From Tamarix chinensis (Eukaryota; Streptophyta; Magnoliopsida; Caryophyllales; Tamaricaceae), in contig CM060181.1 in the NCBI GenBank assembly GCA_030549775.1, positions 1,984,001 to 2,048,000 of the forward strand: 64,000 nucleotides of DNA. The letters are read 5' to 3'. Positions 24,973-36,040 of this stretch are shown piece after piece; positions within the stretch are counted from its first letter, which is position 1; each line of letters begins with the position of its first letter. The position numbers were made by a program, and so were the translations under genes. The notes below the pieces were generated by a model. That model was not told the origin of the DNA. It ran no database searches and was given only the letters and a program-made list of their open reading frames with translations.

Positions 24973-25962
24973 CATATAATTATAGTTCGGAGGTGTTATT
25001 GGTGCATGGCGTTGGCTATTGTGATTAATATTTATACCTTATTTTTGAGATAAACTTATTAAATTTTTTATATATTTCTACAAAAACTTACTGAAAAGTT
25101 GTTGTTGAAAATCAATTCATATCTTGAAGCAAGCCAAAGTCCATAATGGAAGAGCAACAAATACGACAAAGCAAGCATTATCTAGGAGTTTTTTAATTCG
25201 TTTTCTCACCCATTATAGAGTGTGGGGAAAATGTCCATTGTGACGCTTGTAATGGCAATTATTTCTTATATGAAGACTTGTTGAGTAATAATATTAATGA
25301 TTATTAAAAAAAGACATAAAAATTATTAGTTAGCCTGAATTTATGAAAAGCACCATGAGCCTACTTTTAAGAATTTAAACCGTATATAATTTATATGTAA
25401 CCATATACAATTTAATTTTGTAAGTGCACTCACACAATACTTTCACTATATTCATCCCAACTAATAATTTTTCATACAATAGGAATACCTACTACATTTA
25501 TTTTGTCATTATTAGATAAGACAAGGTGCATAGCAATGTGTTGAAAATGGATGCTAATATAAATTTTATCCAAACCCTTGTAATTTAAGCTAGGTTAACT
25601 TAAAGTCCCACCTTGATAAACAATGGCCTCATAGCGCTCATATAATCAATTTCCTTCTCACTAGGAGCTTCTCATATCATTTAAGATATATTCATTAATA
25701 CTTACACTATTTCATTTCAACCTCGATTCACCTTTATACAAGCATTCATGTAGAGTGACAACTATGTCAAGGCCACAACTTGATTGCTAAATGAGGGCCA
25801 AACTATGATTGATGCACTAGGAATCAATGAAGGTAATGATGATATATTATTATTGAGATTTATGAACATGATATTTGAATTATGTAGAGATTTTTCCTTC
25901 ATTTGATTCTCTTTCTAATCTATTTTATGATTGTTGTTTATTCATCTCAAACTGAGCATATC
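24973..25962. other. Intergenic, nothing recognised
   Basis: AT-rich stretch between the MITE and the CACTA left terminus. No coding sequence, repeat array or RNA gene could be supported. Confidence 0.4.
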
Positions 25963-26831
25963 CACTACTATAAAAATCCAAATATATGACAGCATATATA
26001 CAATTTTTATAATAATAAAAAATCATATATAACTTTTCTAGTAAAAAGAAAACTAGGGGAGATGTCGACACTTTATTTTTAATAATATAGATGATGGTTA
26101 CAAGGATCTGAGTATCGTTTAAAGGTTAGAGCAAATTTTGAATGCTTTAGACGACAATTCCATGTTAAAACCAATGTCTATTATAGAACATTATGTATTT
26201 TTTTTTTGAAAAAAAATCAAGGTATATACAATAGTATTGACTTAGAACCATTGTCCGTACCTATTGAGAAAAAAATTCATGATTCACTTTTACCTATTAA
26301 ACCTCTCTTTTACCCTCTCATTTGCACAAACTCAGAGAAAGTTGTCATACAAACTGACAGAAAGTTGTCATGCAAATTGGTTGTTTTCCTTTTTATTTTA
26401 CCATTGTTGTTTCCTTCATATCCTACTTCTTCCTCTCCACCAGTCACCTCCACAACTATCATTGTTAGCTTTCCTTCTTCTTCATCTTCTCTTGGTGTTG
26501 CCATTATTTTATTAGAGGTATGGATTTTTCGTCCTTGATCTTCTTTATTGCTGGCATAATATATATTACCTATCTTTACTATACTTTGGATGATTAGTAT
26601 GGCATTATGCTTCTTTATTTTTGTTGTCATTTGTTTTATATATTTCTAAAAGTGTAGCTTTGCTATCATTATTTAGTGTATTGTATGAGAAACCCTCATG
26701 TTTATAGGTATATATATATTAACCTATGTACATTTAATATATATTTGTTCTTAGTATCATTGTTTTTGTTGTTCATAAATTATTATGCTCGACTTTATTT
26801 TTAACATAGGATATAATGGAGATATTATGGA

Positions 26832-27163
26832 TAGGTTGTAAATGAGCCAAGCCAGGGTGGACTTGAGCTAGACTCATTTAATAAATGAGCCCAAAAATGA
26901 GGCTCGAACTCAGCTCATTTATAAATGAATCGATTCAAGCCGGCTTGTGAGCTTTTGTAGTAAACAAGCCAAGTTCACAAGATTTTGCATTGTAAATGAA
27001 CTCAAGTACAAATTCTTCATGTTCAAGCTCGACTCATTTATTGAATGAGTTGAGCTCAAATCTTATTTTTAGTCTTGTTTAGCTAAATAAACAAGCCGAG
27101 TCGATCCCTTAATAAGCCAAGCCCAAAAAGCTCACAAGTTGGCTTTGTTCGTTTATAGGCCTA
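26832..27163. mobile_element. hAT-type MITE nested in the CACTA element
   Basis: Termini TAGGTTGTAAATGAGCCAAG and, read backwards, TAGGCCTATAAACGAACAAAG. The flanks ATTATGGA and ATTATGGC agree in 7 of 8 bases, a hAT-type duplication. The interior repeats AGCTCGACTCATTTA, AAATGAGCC and AAGCTCACAAG. It belongs to the same family as 20550-20864. Confidence 0.75.
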
Positions 27164-27185
27164 ATTATGGCCATACTCTAGTAGG

Positions 27186-30180
27186 TTGACTAAAGAGTAT
27201 ACATATAGTGTAGATAAATTCCTAAAATTTATGATTGAACATACCAAAGATCCCTTGCGGATATGTTTCATATATTTCTATTGTGGCAATTGTAAGAAGA
27301 AATTGCTCAATGAGATACAACATCATCTCACTATGCATGGATTTGATAGGAGTTATAGTAATTGGATATGGCATGGAAACTACATCGGTATCTAAACTAG
27401 TTGAGTTGAAAGTGATGATTTTTAATATGATAACTTTGTTATTAACATGAAAGACTTAACAAATAATTTAATTTCAAATACCATCCTAAAAATTTGGTCT
27501 ATAATGTGGAAATGCCCTTGTAAAAAATTCATACTAAATTTACAAAATTATTGGTTGTGTTACGATTGTACAACCTTAAGGTGGATAATGAATGGAGAGG
27601 TAAAAGCTTAATTTCACTTCTTGAATTAGTAAAATATATACTTCTAGAGGGAAATGTGATTCCTCTTAGGACATATGAAGTAAAGAAGAGCATTTGCTCT
27701 ATTGACTTGAATTATGAAAAAAATTATGTATGTCCTAATAATTGTATTTTGTATTGTAGTGAATATGCATCATTGGATACATGTCATGAATGTCAAATGT
27801 CATGATTCAAGATGGCTATGGTTTCTAACAAGGTGTTTTGGTATTGTTCAATCATATGTTTAATAAAGGAGAAAATGTGAAAAATCATATGTGGCATGTC
27901 AAAGATAAAACTTCTTATCGCAAGCTTAGACATCTAGTCGATTCTCTTCCATGAAAGATGAGTGAAACCATATTTTGTGAATTGGGTCTTGAAGCTAGAA
28001 ATTTTCATCTTACACTTTACTATGATGGAATGAACTATTTCAATGGAAATACAAACTATAGTTTGTGGCTAGTTATCTTAGTGACATATAATCTCCTCCA
28101 TCATTGTGTATGAATCGAAAATGGATGATGTTATATTGTGTTTATATTGGATCTAAACTAACCCAGTAATGATATTGATGCTTATCTAGCTCTCCTTGTG
28201 GAGGATTTGAAGTGCATGTGGGGCCATGAAGTTGAAGTGTGTTGATGCACATGTGCAAGTGTCATTTAACTTGAGAGCCATGTTATTTTACGCAATAAAT
28301 ATTTTCTTTGGCATATAGTAATATGTTTTTTTTATAGTATACATAGATACTATGTATGCCTTATTTGTGAAGATAACACAGACTTTGTCTAGTTATCAAA
28401 TAGTAGGAAGACCACCTACTTTAGACATTATAATTTCTTTCCTACAATTCATCATTATCCTATACAAAGAGAAAAAGTTTTAATGGAAAAGTTGAAGAAG
28501 AAAGAGCTCTAAATCCTCCGTGTATTTGAAAAATTGATGGTATTAAATGTGTCTTTTGAAAAAGAAAAAAATTTGTTTCAATAGGTGGGTAGAAGAAGAG
28601 GTCAATATTCTTTGACCTTCCAGAACTTATATATGTGGCATTGTCTTAATGTTATGTGCATTTAGAATAATGTAGATGACAATATATTTAGAAAACTTCT
28701 ATATGTGCCAAATACGACCAAGGATGACATCAATACTAAGTTGGACCTTATTGAGATGGGTATAAGAACGTAACTAAACCTATAGAAAGTGGATAATAGA
28801 ACTCTTTGCCTCCGGTGTGTTATAATCTTTCTAAGAAGAAAATATTTCCTTGTATTTGTCTGAACTTAGTGAAGGTTCAAAAATAATATTCATCAAATAT
28901 CAAGAACCTTGTTTCAATAAAAATTTTGAAGTTAATGGGCATGAAATCACACAATCATTATGTTCTTATTTAAGAGTTGTTGTTTGTGGTTATATGCTCT
29001 ATTTTTTCTAATTATGTTTGTAGTTTCATTACTCGTTTTCGTTTCTTTCTAAAGGAAATATGTGATACCATTATTTACTCTCATATTTTGAATGTATTAT
29101 AGAAAGAGATTATGATTATATTATATCATCTTGAAATGTAATTTTCTCCATCTTTCTTTGTGATCATGATACATTTAACTATACACTTGGTCAAGAACAT
29201 TAGGTTATGTGGATTAGTTCATTTACATCGAGTGTATCCATTTGAGAGATTCATGAAAGTCTTAAAGACTATGTGAGGAACCCAAACAATGCAAAAGGAT
29301 GCATTCTTAAGACTTATCTAGTAAAGGAGTTTGGTTGATTTGTTATGAGTTCTTATTGGATATTAATACCATAGATCTTCCACAACTATGATATTTAGGT
29401 TTAAAAAATAAAGGGAAAGGGCTTAAAGCATTTTAGGCGATCAATATTAATGATTTTAGAGATGATCTCACTCATATGTGCTTTATAATACAAATGATGT
29501 CCAACCATCTGTGCAAAAATATATGGATATGATTAGGACTTCTAATCCATTTAACAAGAGAAATGGTGGATAGATAAACATAATAACTTATTTTTGAATT
29601 GGTTGGAATCACAAGTGTTTGATCATGATACGGATTTGTATAGGTTACCACACACCCCTTGTTAGGAAGTATTATGTTATAACTTGTACATGATTAATGA
29701 TAGTGCTTTCTACATGAGAGAACAATAGTAGCATATAGAATATTGGTGTTAGTATACTATCTAAAGCTTTGAATTTAGAAAGTGTTAGAGATAAAATTCT
29801 TATTTATGCATCCATGGCATACTATAGGGTGATCGGACGTATGTGGATATTAGATTACACATACTTTAGGGTTCTTTTATTTGGATACAAATGGGTTACC
29901 AATCAAAATGGTATTTCTATTAAGGAAGTGAGATTTACGAGAGTGAATCTTTTAATACTTAATTATAAAAGGGACTCTTTTATATTTATCTCATTGGCTA
30001 AACACGTGTTTTATGTTCCTGATCTAGTCGATAAATGATGGTCTATAGTCTTATCATCAAAGAAATGGGATGATAACATAGAAGAACAGATTGTGTTGAC
30101 TATAGAACTACCTTCTTTGTCCAATATTAATGGTGTTACTTTTGACATTTATATGCGAGATTATTATGAAGAATGATTTT
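27186..30180 (+). pseudogene. CACTA transposase (TNP2-like) remnant
   Basis: Segments match TNP2-type transposases in the right order. 27186-27395 is the transposase-associated domain: YSVDKFLKFMIEHT, a C-x-C-like FYCGNC, then HHLTMHGFDRSYSNWIWHG. 27551-27805 has RLYNLKVDNEW, an EVKKSICSIDLNYEK run and CPNNCILYC...LDTCHECQ. Around 28025-28215 there is FNGNTNYSLW...VTYNLL and NDIDAYLALLVEDLKCMW, matching the conserved NDIDVYL-P-L-ELK-LW box. 29769-30038 is the C-terminal DUF4216-like part: YYRVIGRMWILDYTYFRVLLF, then KYKWV-like, DSFIFISLAKHVFYV. Stops and frameshifts throughout mean no active protein. Confidence 0.9.
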
Positions 30181-30656
30181 ATGTACTTGAATCAAAATTT
30201 ATACATAAGAAAGGTAGACACCACAATGTAAAGCGATATAGATGAAGCATTTTCATTTTGTGAATTTTAGAAAGCGTGACTTATTGAAATTGTATACTAA
30301 ATTTGTGAATGAAATATAATTGGGACTAATTCCTTGCTAAAATATGTGCTTACTTATTACTTTGGTTGTTTAATGCATGTATAGTATTTGATGGCCATTA
30401 TGAAGATGACAAGCCCATGAGTCTATAAGAAATGTCTTTGCTATCTTTATTAGTATCTTCAGTTCAAAAGGTAGAGCTCTGGTTAGGCTCATGATAACTG
30501 GAGATACCAAGTAAATAACAATAACATTGATTTGTGATGAATGCAATGTTATAAAATGTGTCTATATCTGTAACACCTCCATTTTTCACTCCCGAAAAAT
30601 TTTGTTTTACAGAAAAAAAAATGCGGAAGCTAAAATAATAATGGGGATGAAACCCC

Positions 30657-30679
30657 CACATCTAACATTAGGAGATGTG
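30657..30679 (-). other. LTR 3'-proximal hairpin, copy F
   Basis: CACATCT and AGATGTG pair perfectly over 7 bp around a 9-base loop, about 90 bp inside the LTR 3' end and just after the shared GCGGAAGC word. Copies E, B and C have hairpins of different sequence at the corresponding place. Confidence 0.55.
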
Positions 30680-31466
30680 CACGCATTCACATAACCTATG
30701 CCAGATGCAAGGCTAAACCTATCTAATTAAAATTTGAACCTCATCTAAACCAAAGGAATAAAGTCCCACAAGAAATTTCCAAATTTGGCTAGACGGAAAG
30801 CTTGTGATATAACCTTGGATTTTTAAAACTTAAAAAGAAAAAGGATATAAAACCAAATACATCTCCAATAAAATCACAAACCAACTAAATACAAATCAAG
30901 TGAATGATTTACATACCAAAATAATACATTTGAGATACAATAAATCTGAGAAGAGAAACAAGGGGTATCCCAACAGTGGAGCTAACTTTATTCACCAAAT
31001 CGAATCACCAGATAGCCTACTCTCAAAATCCAAGGAAAACATTCATCCTGGCAATAAGACATTCAATACTGAACCTACACAAATGGTATGCTCCCCACCA
31101 TTAATGGATCATCATAGGACCCAAACAACCAAGATAGTATTTGTATGGGTCCAATATTGAGTAAATCCCACTACCCTATCATATGGGAGAGACATAAACT
31201 ACAACATCAATTGTATATTGAATCATGGTACATTACATTGATACAATATTATGCATACGCAATACCCACATCATAAATCCTACCATGCACATATAATAAC
31301 ATGTGAAACATATGTAACATCCTACTTAAACATGTAAGTGTGGTATGATGGAAATGTAAAGTAGTTCATGTGCCTCAGATAGGAATAATCCATATTATTG
31401 ACAACTCATTACATAACCGCACAATTTTAGATGCAAACATCTTAATCCAATAAGAGATTCAAATAA

Positions 31467-31670
31467 ACCAACCGGGCATTTATGGACAACGCCAAACCAA
31501 ACCAATCGGGAATTTATGAACAATGCCAAACCAAACCAATCGGGCATTTATATACAATGCCAAACCAAACCAATCGAGCATTTATGAACAATGCCAAACC
31601 AAACCAATCAGACATTTATGGACAACGTCAAACCAAACCAATCGGGCATTTATAGATAATGCCAAACCAA
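31467..31670 (-). repeat. 34-bp tandem repeat, six units, in LTR F
   Basis: Starts of ACCAATCGGG-like words fall at 31467, 31501, 31535, 31569, 31603 and 31637, an exact 34-bp period. Most units contain GGCATT and AATGCC arms separated by seven bases. One unit has GACATT with AACGTC, a paired change that keeps the hairpin on the sense strand with one G-U. Confidence 0.9.
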
Positions 31671-31692
31671 AACAATTGGACATTTAGCCCCT

Positions 31693-31811
31693 GGACATTA
31701 CTCAAGGACATGTCCAACCCCGAGCATTACTACTTAGAGACATGCTCAACCCCAAACATTACTGAGGGACATGTACAGCCCCGGACATTACTCAAGGGCA
31801 TGTCCAACCCT
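31693..31811 (-). repeat. 29-32 bp tandem repeat, four units, in LTR F
   Basis: Units begin at 31693, 31722, 31754 and 31783. The arms are GGACA/TGTCC in units 1 and 4 and GAGCA/TGCTC in unit 2, so two positions change together on both sides. Unit 3 is less regular (ACAT/ATGT). Confidence 0.85.
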
Positions 31812-32611
31812 AAACCATGATTCAAATACATTCAACACTTTTTTATGTTGAGAGAGGCATTAAATTATCAACATTCATTCATTTCATTTCATAATGCACC
31901 ATGCAGTTAGAAAACCCTAAAGTGTGCTCCATCTCTTGGCAAACAATTCATGCCACACATTAAGATCCTTTCCATTCAATTAATCACGCTTGTAACATGC
32001 TCTTTTACTCAATCATACTCCTAAACAGAAAATGCAATCCTATTCCAACATGTGTAAGCACATTCTTTTACATTCATCCTCCTCAAAAGCGTCAAATAGC
32101 CCTATCATACATATTTTTACCCTAGCATCCTCTGCAATAAGCTTAAGTATGAATTACTTAAACCTCATGATTATGAAAAGCATCATACAAGGAATATTAC
32201 ATGTTTGACATACCAACCCATGTGAGTCACACAACTTTCACCTCTTAACACACATGCACAACGATCTATCCTCATGAAACACCCATAAGTGGAGGTAAGT
32301 AGAGACTTACCTAGGTCCAAAGCTAGCTAAGCAAAATAAGAAGGAGAGGGAGATCACTAGCTCGAGGATCCACAATAATACTTTCCTAGATCACCGATAG
32401 AAATCATAGGAATAAGTTAGAAACTACCTTATCGATCAACAATTCAAGTATTACAATTTAATCAACAATGAGAACTGTCTTTCTTGAAAAATGTGTCCAA
32501 AACCTAAGACTCAAAATGTAACACCCCAAAATTCACTAAATTTTTTTTAAAAGCGGAAGCAATTAAATTAAAAGCACTGAAAACCTGTGAATTCTGGAAA
32601 TGTTACCGCCA

Positions 32612-32657
32612 CACTTAGTACCAGACCGGTTCTCTCCGACCGTTCCAGTACCAAGTG
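32612..32657 (-). other. LTR 3'-proximal hairpin, copy E
   Basis: CACTTAGTAC and GTACCAAGTG pair in 9 of 10 positions around a 26-base loop. It lies about 95-140 bp from the LTR 3' end and is followed by GCTAAGGCTAA, a word shared with copy C. Confidence 0.6.
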
Positions 32658-33245
32658 CTAAGGCTAAGAAAAGAAATAATCAATACAATTCAATTTCCAA
32701 ATAAGCATTAAACGGTTGTAAAACAAAATCAGAGTACGCATCAAGAAATGTAATTCATTTCCAAAAGAGAATTAAACTTACAACCGATTAAAGGTTCATT
32801 AAAATACTCAATCGAGTAATGAATCAGAAAATGGTAAATACTATACCAAAGAAATAACAAAAGGAATGAAATCGCGTAAAGAATGAATACGGCCACAACA
32901 CTCTCGAACTTCGAGCCAAACACGCTCAACACTCAGCCCCAACTGATATCTCGCCCACCTACACAAATTCAGAAGGCATACTACTCGTGGGAATGAGCAG
33001 CACCCATAAAAAGGGTGATCAGTACGCTACGTACTGAGTAAGGTAACCGAGCACTAAGGCCGACACATAAGCACACAATCCATGCAGATAAAAGATCATA
33101 AACATGATAACATAATTCATGTGATCATCCAAGTAAAAGTATAAAGGCCCATATGTAGATAATCTGATTCAATTACTTAGTTTATCTCTTATCAGGAATC
33201 ATGTCACACCATACTTTTATTCAAGTCCATACGATTACGGGAACC

Positions 33246-33530
33246 CCACTATTTTTGCCGGTGGATCGGTCGCGAGGGAAACTTTCCCTGCCACTATTTT
33301 AGCCGGTGGATCGGTCGCGAGGGTAACATACCCTGCCACTATTATAGCCGGTGGATCGGGTTGGCCCCTTCTCGTTCGGTGTTCCACTTTAAGTGATTAG
33401 TGTCTTCCCATATCTTTCAACATATAACGTTTTGTTTTGTTGAGCTCGGGATCCCCCACTATTATAGCCGGTGGATCGGTCACGAGGGAAAACATTCCCT
33501 GCCACTATTATGCCGGTGGATCGGTCTGGG
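33246..33530 (-). repeat. 45-bp tandem repeat, five units, in LTR E
   Basis: Units start CCACTATT at 33246, 33291, 33336, 33456 and 33502; the first two are exactly 45 bp. Each holds CCGGTGGATCGG, and the complete ones end in a short palindrome: AGGGAA/TTCCCT in units 1 and 4 but AGGGTA/TACCCT in unit 2, a compensated change. Confidence 0.9.
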
Positions 33531-33959
33531 CCCGTCTCAACATCTTCCACTTTACGTGATTAATGTATTAAGTATCTTATTCAAAGGCTTTCATCATGCA
33601 CATGCACGAATCATAAATCATAAATTCCATATTCATCATCATCTTTAATCACCACATACACATATGCTACCACCAAATCCTAGACATGCATAGATCGCTC
33701 CCTTCACAATTATCCTCCAATTCTACTTCACATCTCACTCTAGGGTTTTATCCCAAAACCCTAATTATCCACACGAACCCTAGCTCAGTTTCCTATGTAC
33801 CCATATAATGTTCCACGCACTATTTTCCCTTCAAATGTTCAATCACCCAAACAATACTTACATTGCTTTCCTCAAATCCCAAATCAGCGTTCCATACGTA
33901 AACTTTACTCTCATACAAACTTTACACATCCCATGCAATTATTAACTTCCATGCAAACC

Positions 33960-34230
33960 CTAATACCACCATACAACCATTAACCATTATGCAAAACCCA
34001 AAATCTCATCATACAAAACCCTAAATTCATTCCACATAACCCAAAGATTCATTCATACCAAACCCTAGATTCAAACCATATAAAACCCAATGATTCATCC
34101 ATACCAAACTAAGTATCCATCCTTACCAAACCCTAAGTTCAAACCATATACAACCCAAAGATTCATTCACGCAAAACCCTAAATTCAATCCATACCAACA
34201 CAAAGGTTCAAATCATATAAAACCCAAATA
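33960..34230. repeat. About 44-bp degenerate repeat with CCCTAAATTCA words, in LTR E
   Basis: Alternating AAACCCTAAATTCA-like and AACCCAAAGATTCATTC-like words recur about six times. Resemblance to the plant telomere repeat is limited to single CCCTAAA words. Confidence 0.65.
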
Positions 34231-34249
34231 TTTTTCCACATAATACAAT

Positions 34250-34480
34250 TGATTAGATTCTCCCCTTTCATAACCACAAATTAGATTCTCCCATACAAGA
34301 CCATAAGTTAGATTCTTCCCCATAAAATCATAAATTAGAATCTCCCAAGAAAAACCATAAATTAGATTCTCCCAAACAAATCATAAATTATATTCTCCCA
34401 ATCAAATCATAAACTAGATTCCCCCATATGACATCATAAATTACATTCTTCCAAACAAAACCATGCATTAGATTATTCCT
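34250..34480. repeat. About 31-bp tandem repeat, eight units, in LTR E
   Basis: Units of the form ATAAATTAGATTCTCCC plus an A/C-rich spacer follow each other with few indels, adjoining the previous tract. Confidence 0.8.
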
Positions 34481-34966
34481 TATAAATTCATAAAATTAGG
34501 TCAACTCACTTCCCTTAGTCAAATTCTTTCCCCATCCTCCTTTTTCATCCTTTCTCCCACATAAAATCATATCAACATCCTCACATACATGTCTTACAAG
34601 TTCATACACAAATAATACACATACCATACGAAAACATACTTCAACTCCACGTCATATCATATACGGCATAATTAATAATCATAAACATAGAATGCATAGA
34701 ATACGAGGCACACAATGCACATTAGCACATAAAAGGCCTTAGCACCCCTTACCTGAAACGACACCGGTCTTGGAGCACGTTCCTACGCCTCCTTAGAGCT
34801 TTGACCAAATACTAACCTTAACAAAATTCTAACTTTGCTAAAGACATAAAAATAATAGAGATATTATAAACCTTGATAATATAGGGTTAAAGACTTTACC
34901 CTAATAATAATAATGATACTAATATAATAATATCAAAATTAATAAAATTACTATCAATGAGAATAT

Positions 34967-34980
34967 AAATAATAATAACA

Positions 34981-35032
<52 letters not shown>

Positions 35033-35050
35033 TAATAACAATAACAATAA
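34967..35050. repeat. (TAA)n microsatellite
   Basis: Trinucleotide run with CAA interruptions inside LTR E; neighbouring DNA to 35340 is also TAA-rich. It creates a spurious poly-Ile frame on the minus strand. Confidence 0.9.
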
Positions 35051-36030
35051 AATATAAGTTTTCAAATAGATAATGACTTACCATTTATTTAATATTAATA
35101 ATAAAATTAATAACATATATAATAATATTAAAATAATAAAGATAATAATAATAATATTATTAATGGTTATAATAACAGTAGAAATAATAATACTAAAATA
35201 AATAAGTGCAAATGTTAATACAAAATTAGGGCCTAAGATTTTCCAGAATAAATAATAAAACGATAATAATAATTATTCTAATAATTATAATATTAATAAT
35301 AATAATAAGAAGAAGAATGATAATAATCCTATAATAATTCAATTAATAACTTAAACTTCGAAACTAACAATAAAATTATTTCATCACCACTCTCCACCCT
35401 GCAAGTACAATTCAGCATAAATTTTACATCAAATAATAATAAAACATATTAAGAATATAAATATTAAGAATAATAATAATGGTACTTATATGCAAATAAT
35501 TGAAATAAATTAAATCAAGGCTTATAATAATATGGAAAATGGTTGAGAGGGTCTAGGGTTAAACCTTAAGCTGGTGGGGATAGGTGGCACCGGCGGTGGT
35601 TCACGGCGGCGGCGGCGGCGGCCGGAAAAATAGAAGAACAAAGAGAAAGATGGATGTTGGGAAAAAGATAGGGAGAGTTGAGGTGATATAAGAGGTGTTT
35701 ATTGTTGCCCAGGAGGAGAGGGACAAAATGATGATGGTGGTGCAGCCAAAGGTGGCGGCGCATGGCGGTGGAAGGCGGTTTAAGGCTTCGGGGTCAAAAT
35801 TCCGGCGAAACGAACATCCAACTTTGCATGATTATTTAGGCTCGTAAAAGAAGAATCGAGAGATGAAAATGGTTTAGTTAACTAGAGAACGTTTCAAGGA
35901 AGAATTTGGCATGCGTAGGTGGCGCTGAAGTTGGCTAACGGAGGCGGAAGAGGCGTCTAAAGTATCGATGATGGCAGCCCTCGTCGAGGGTTTCGGGGAA
36001 GAAAAATCTTCCAAAACTCCTACAATCAGG

Positions 36031-36040
36031 CTATATATAG
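36031..36040 (-). promoter_or_regulatory. Candidate TATA box of LTR E
   Basis: CTATATATAG lies about 1.05 kb from the LTR 5' end on the sense strand, at the upstream side of the GC-rich zone. A TATAAATA lies at a comparable place (about 0.96 kb) in copy D. It would imply a U3 of about 1 kb. Confidence 0.4.

Noticed and set aside
33730..34170. Many CCCTAAA words, as in an interstitial telomere repeat
   Set aside because: They are single words within a degenerate unit of about 44 bp in LTR E, never in tandem.
34967..35340. Possible CRISPR or satellite array
   Set aside because: Simple TAA microsatellite in a eukaryotic LTR. No spacer structure is present, and CRISPR arrays are not expected in plant nuclear DNA.
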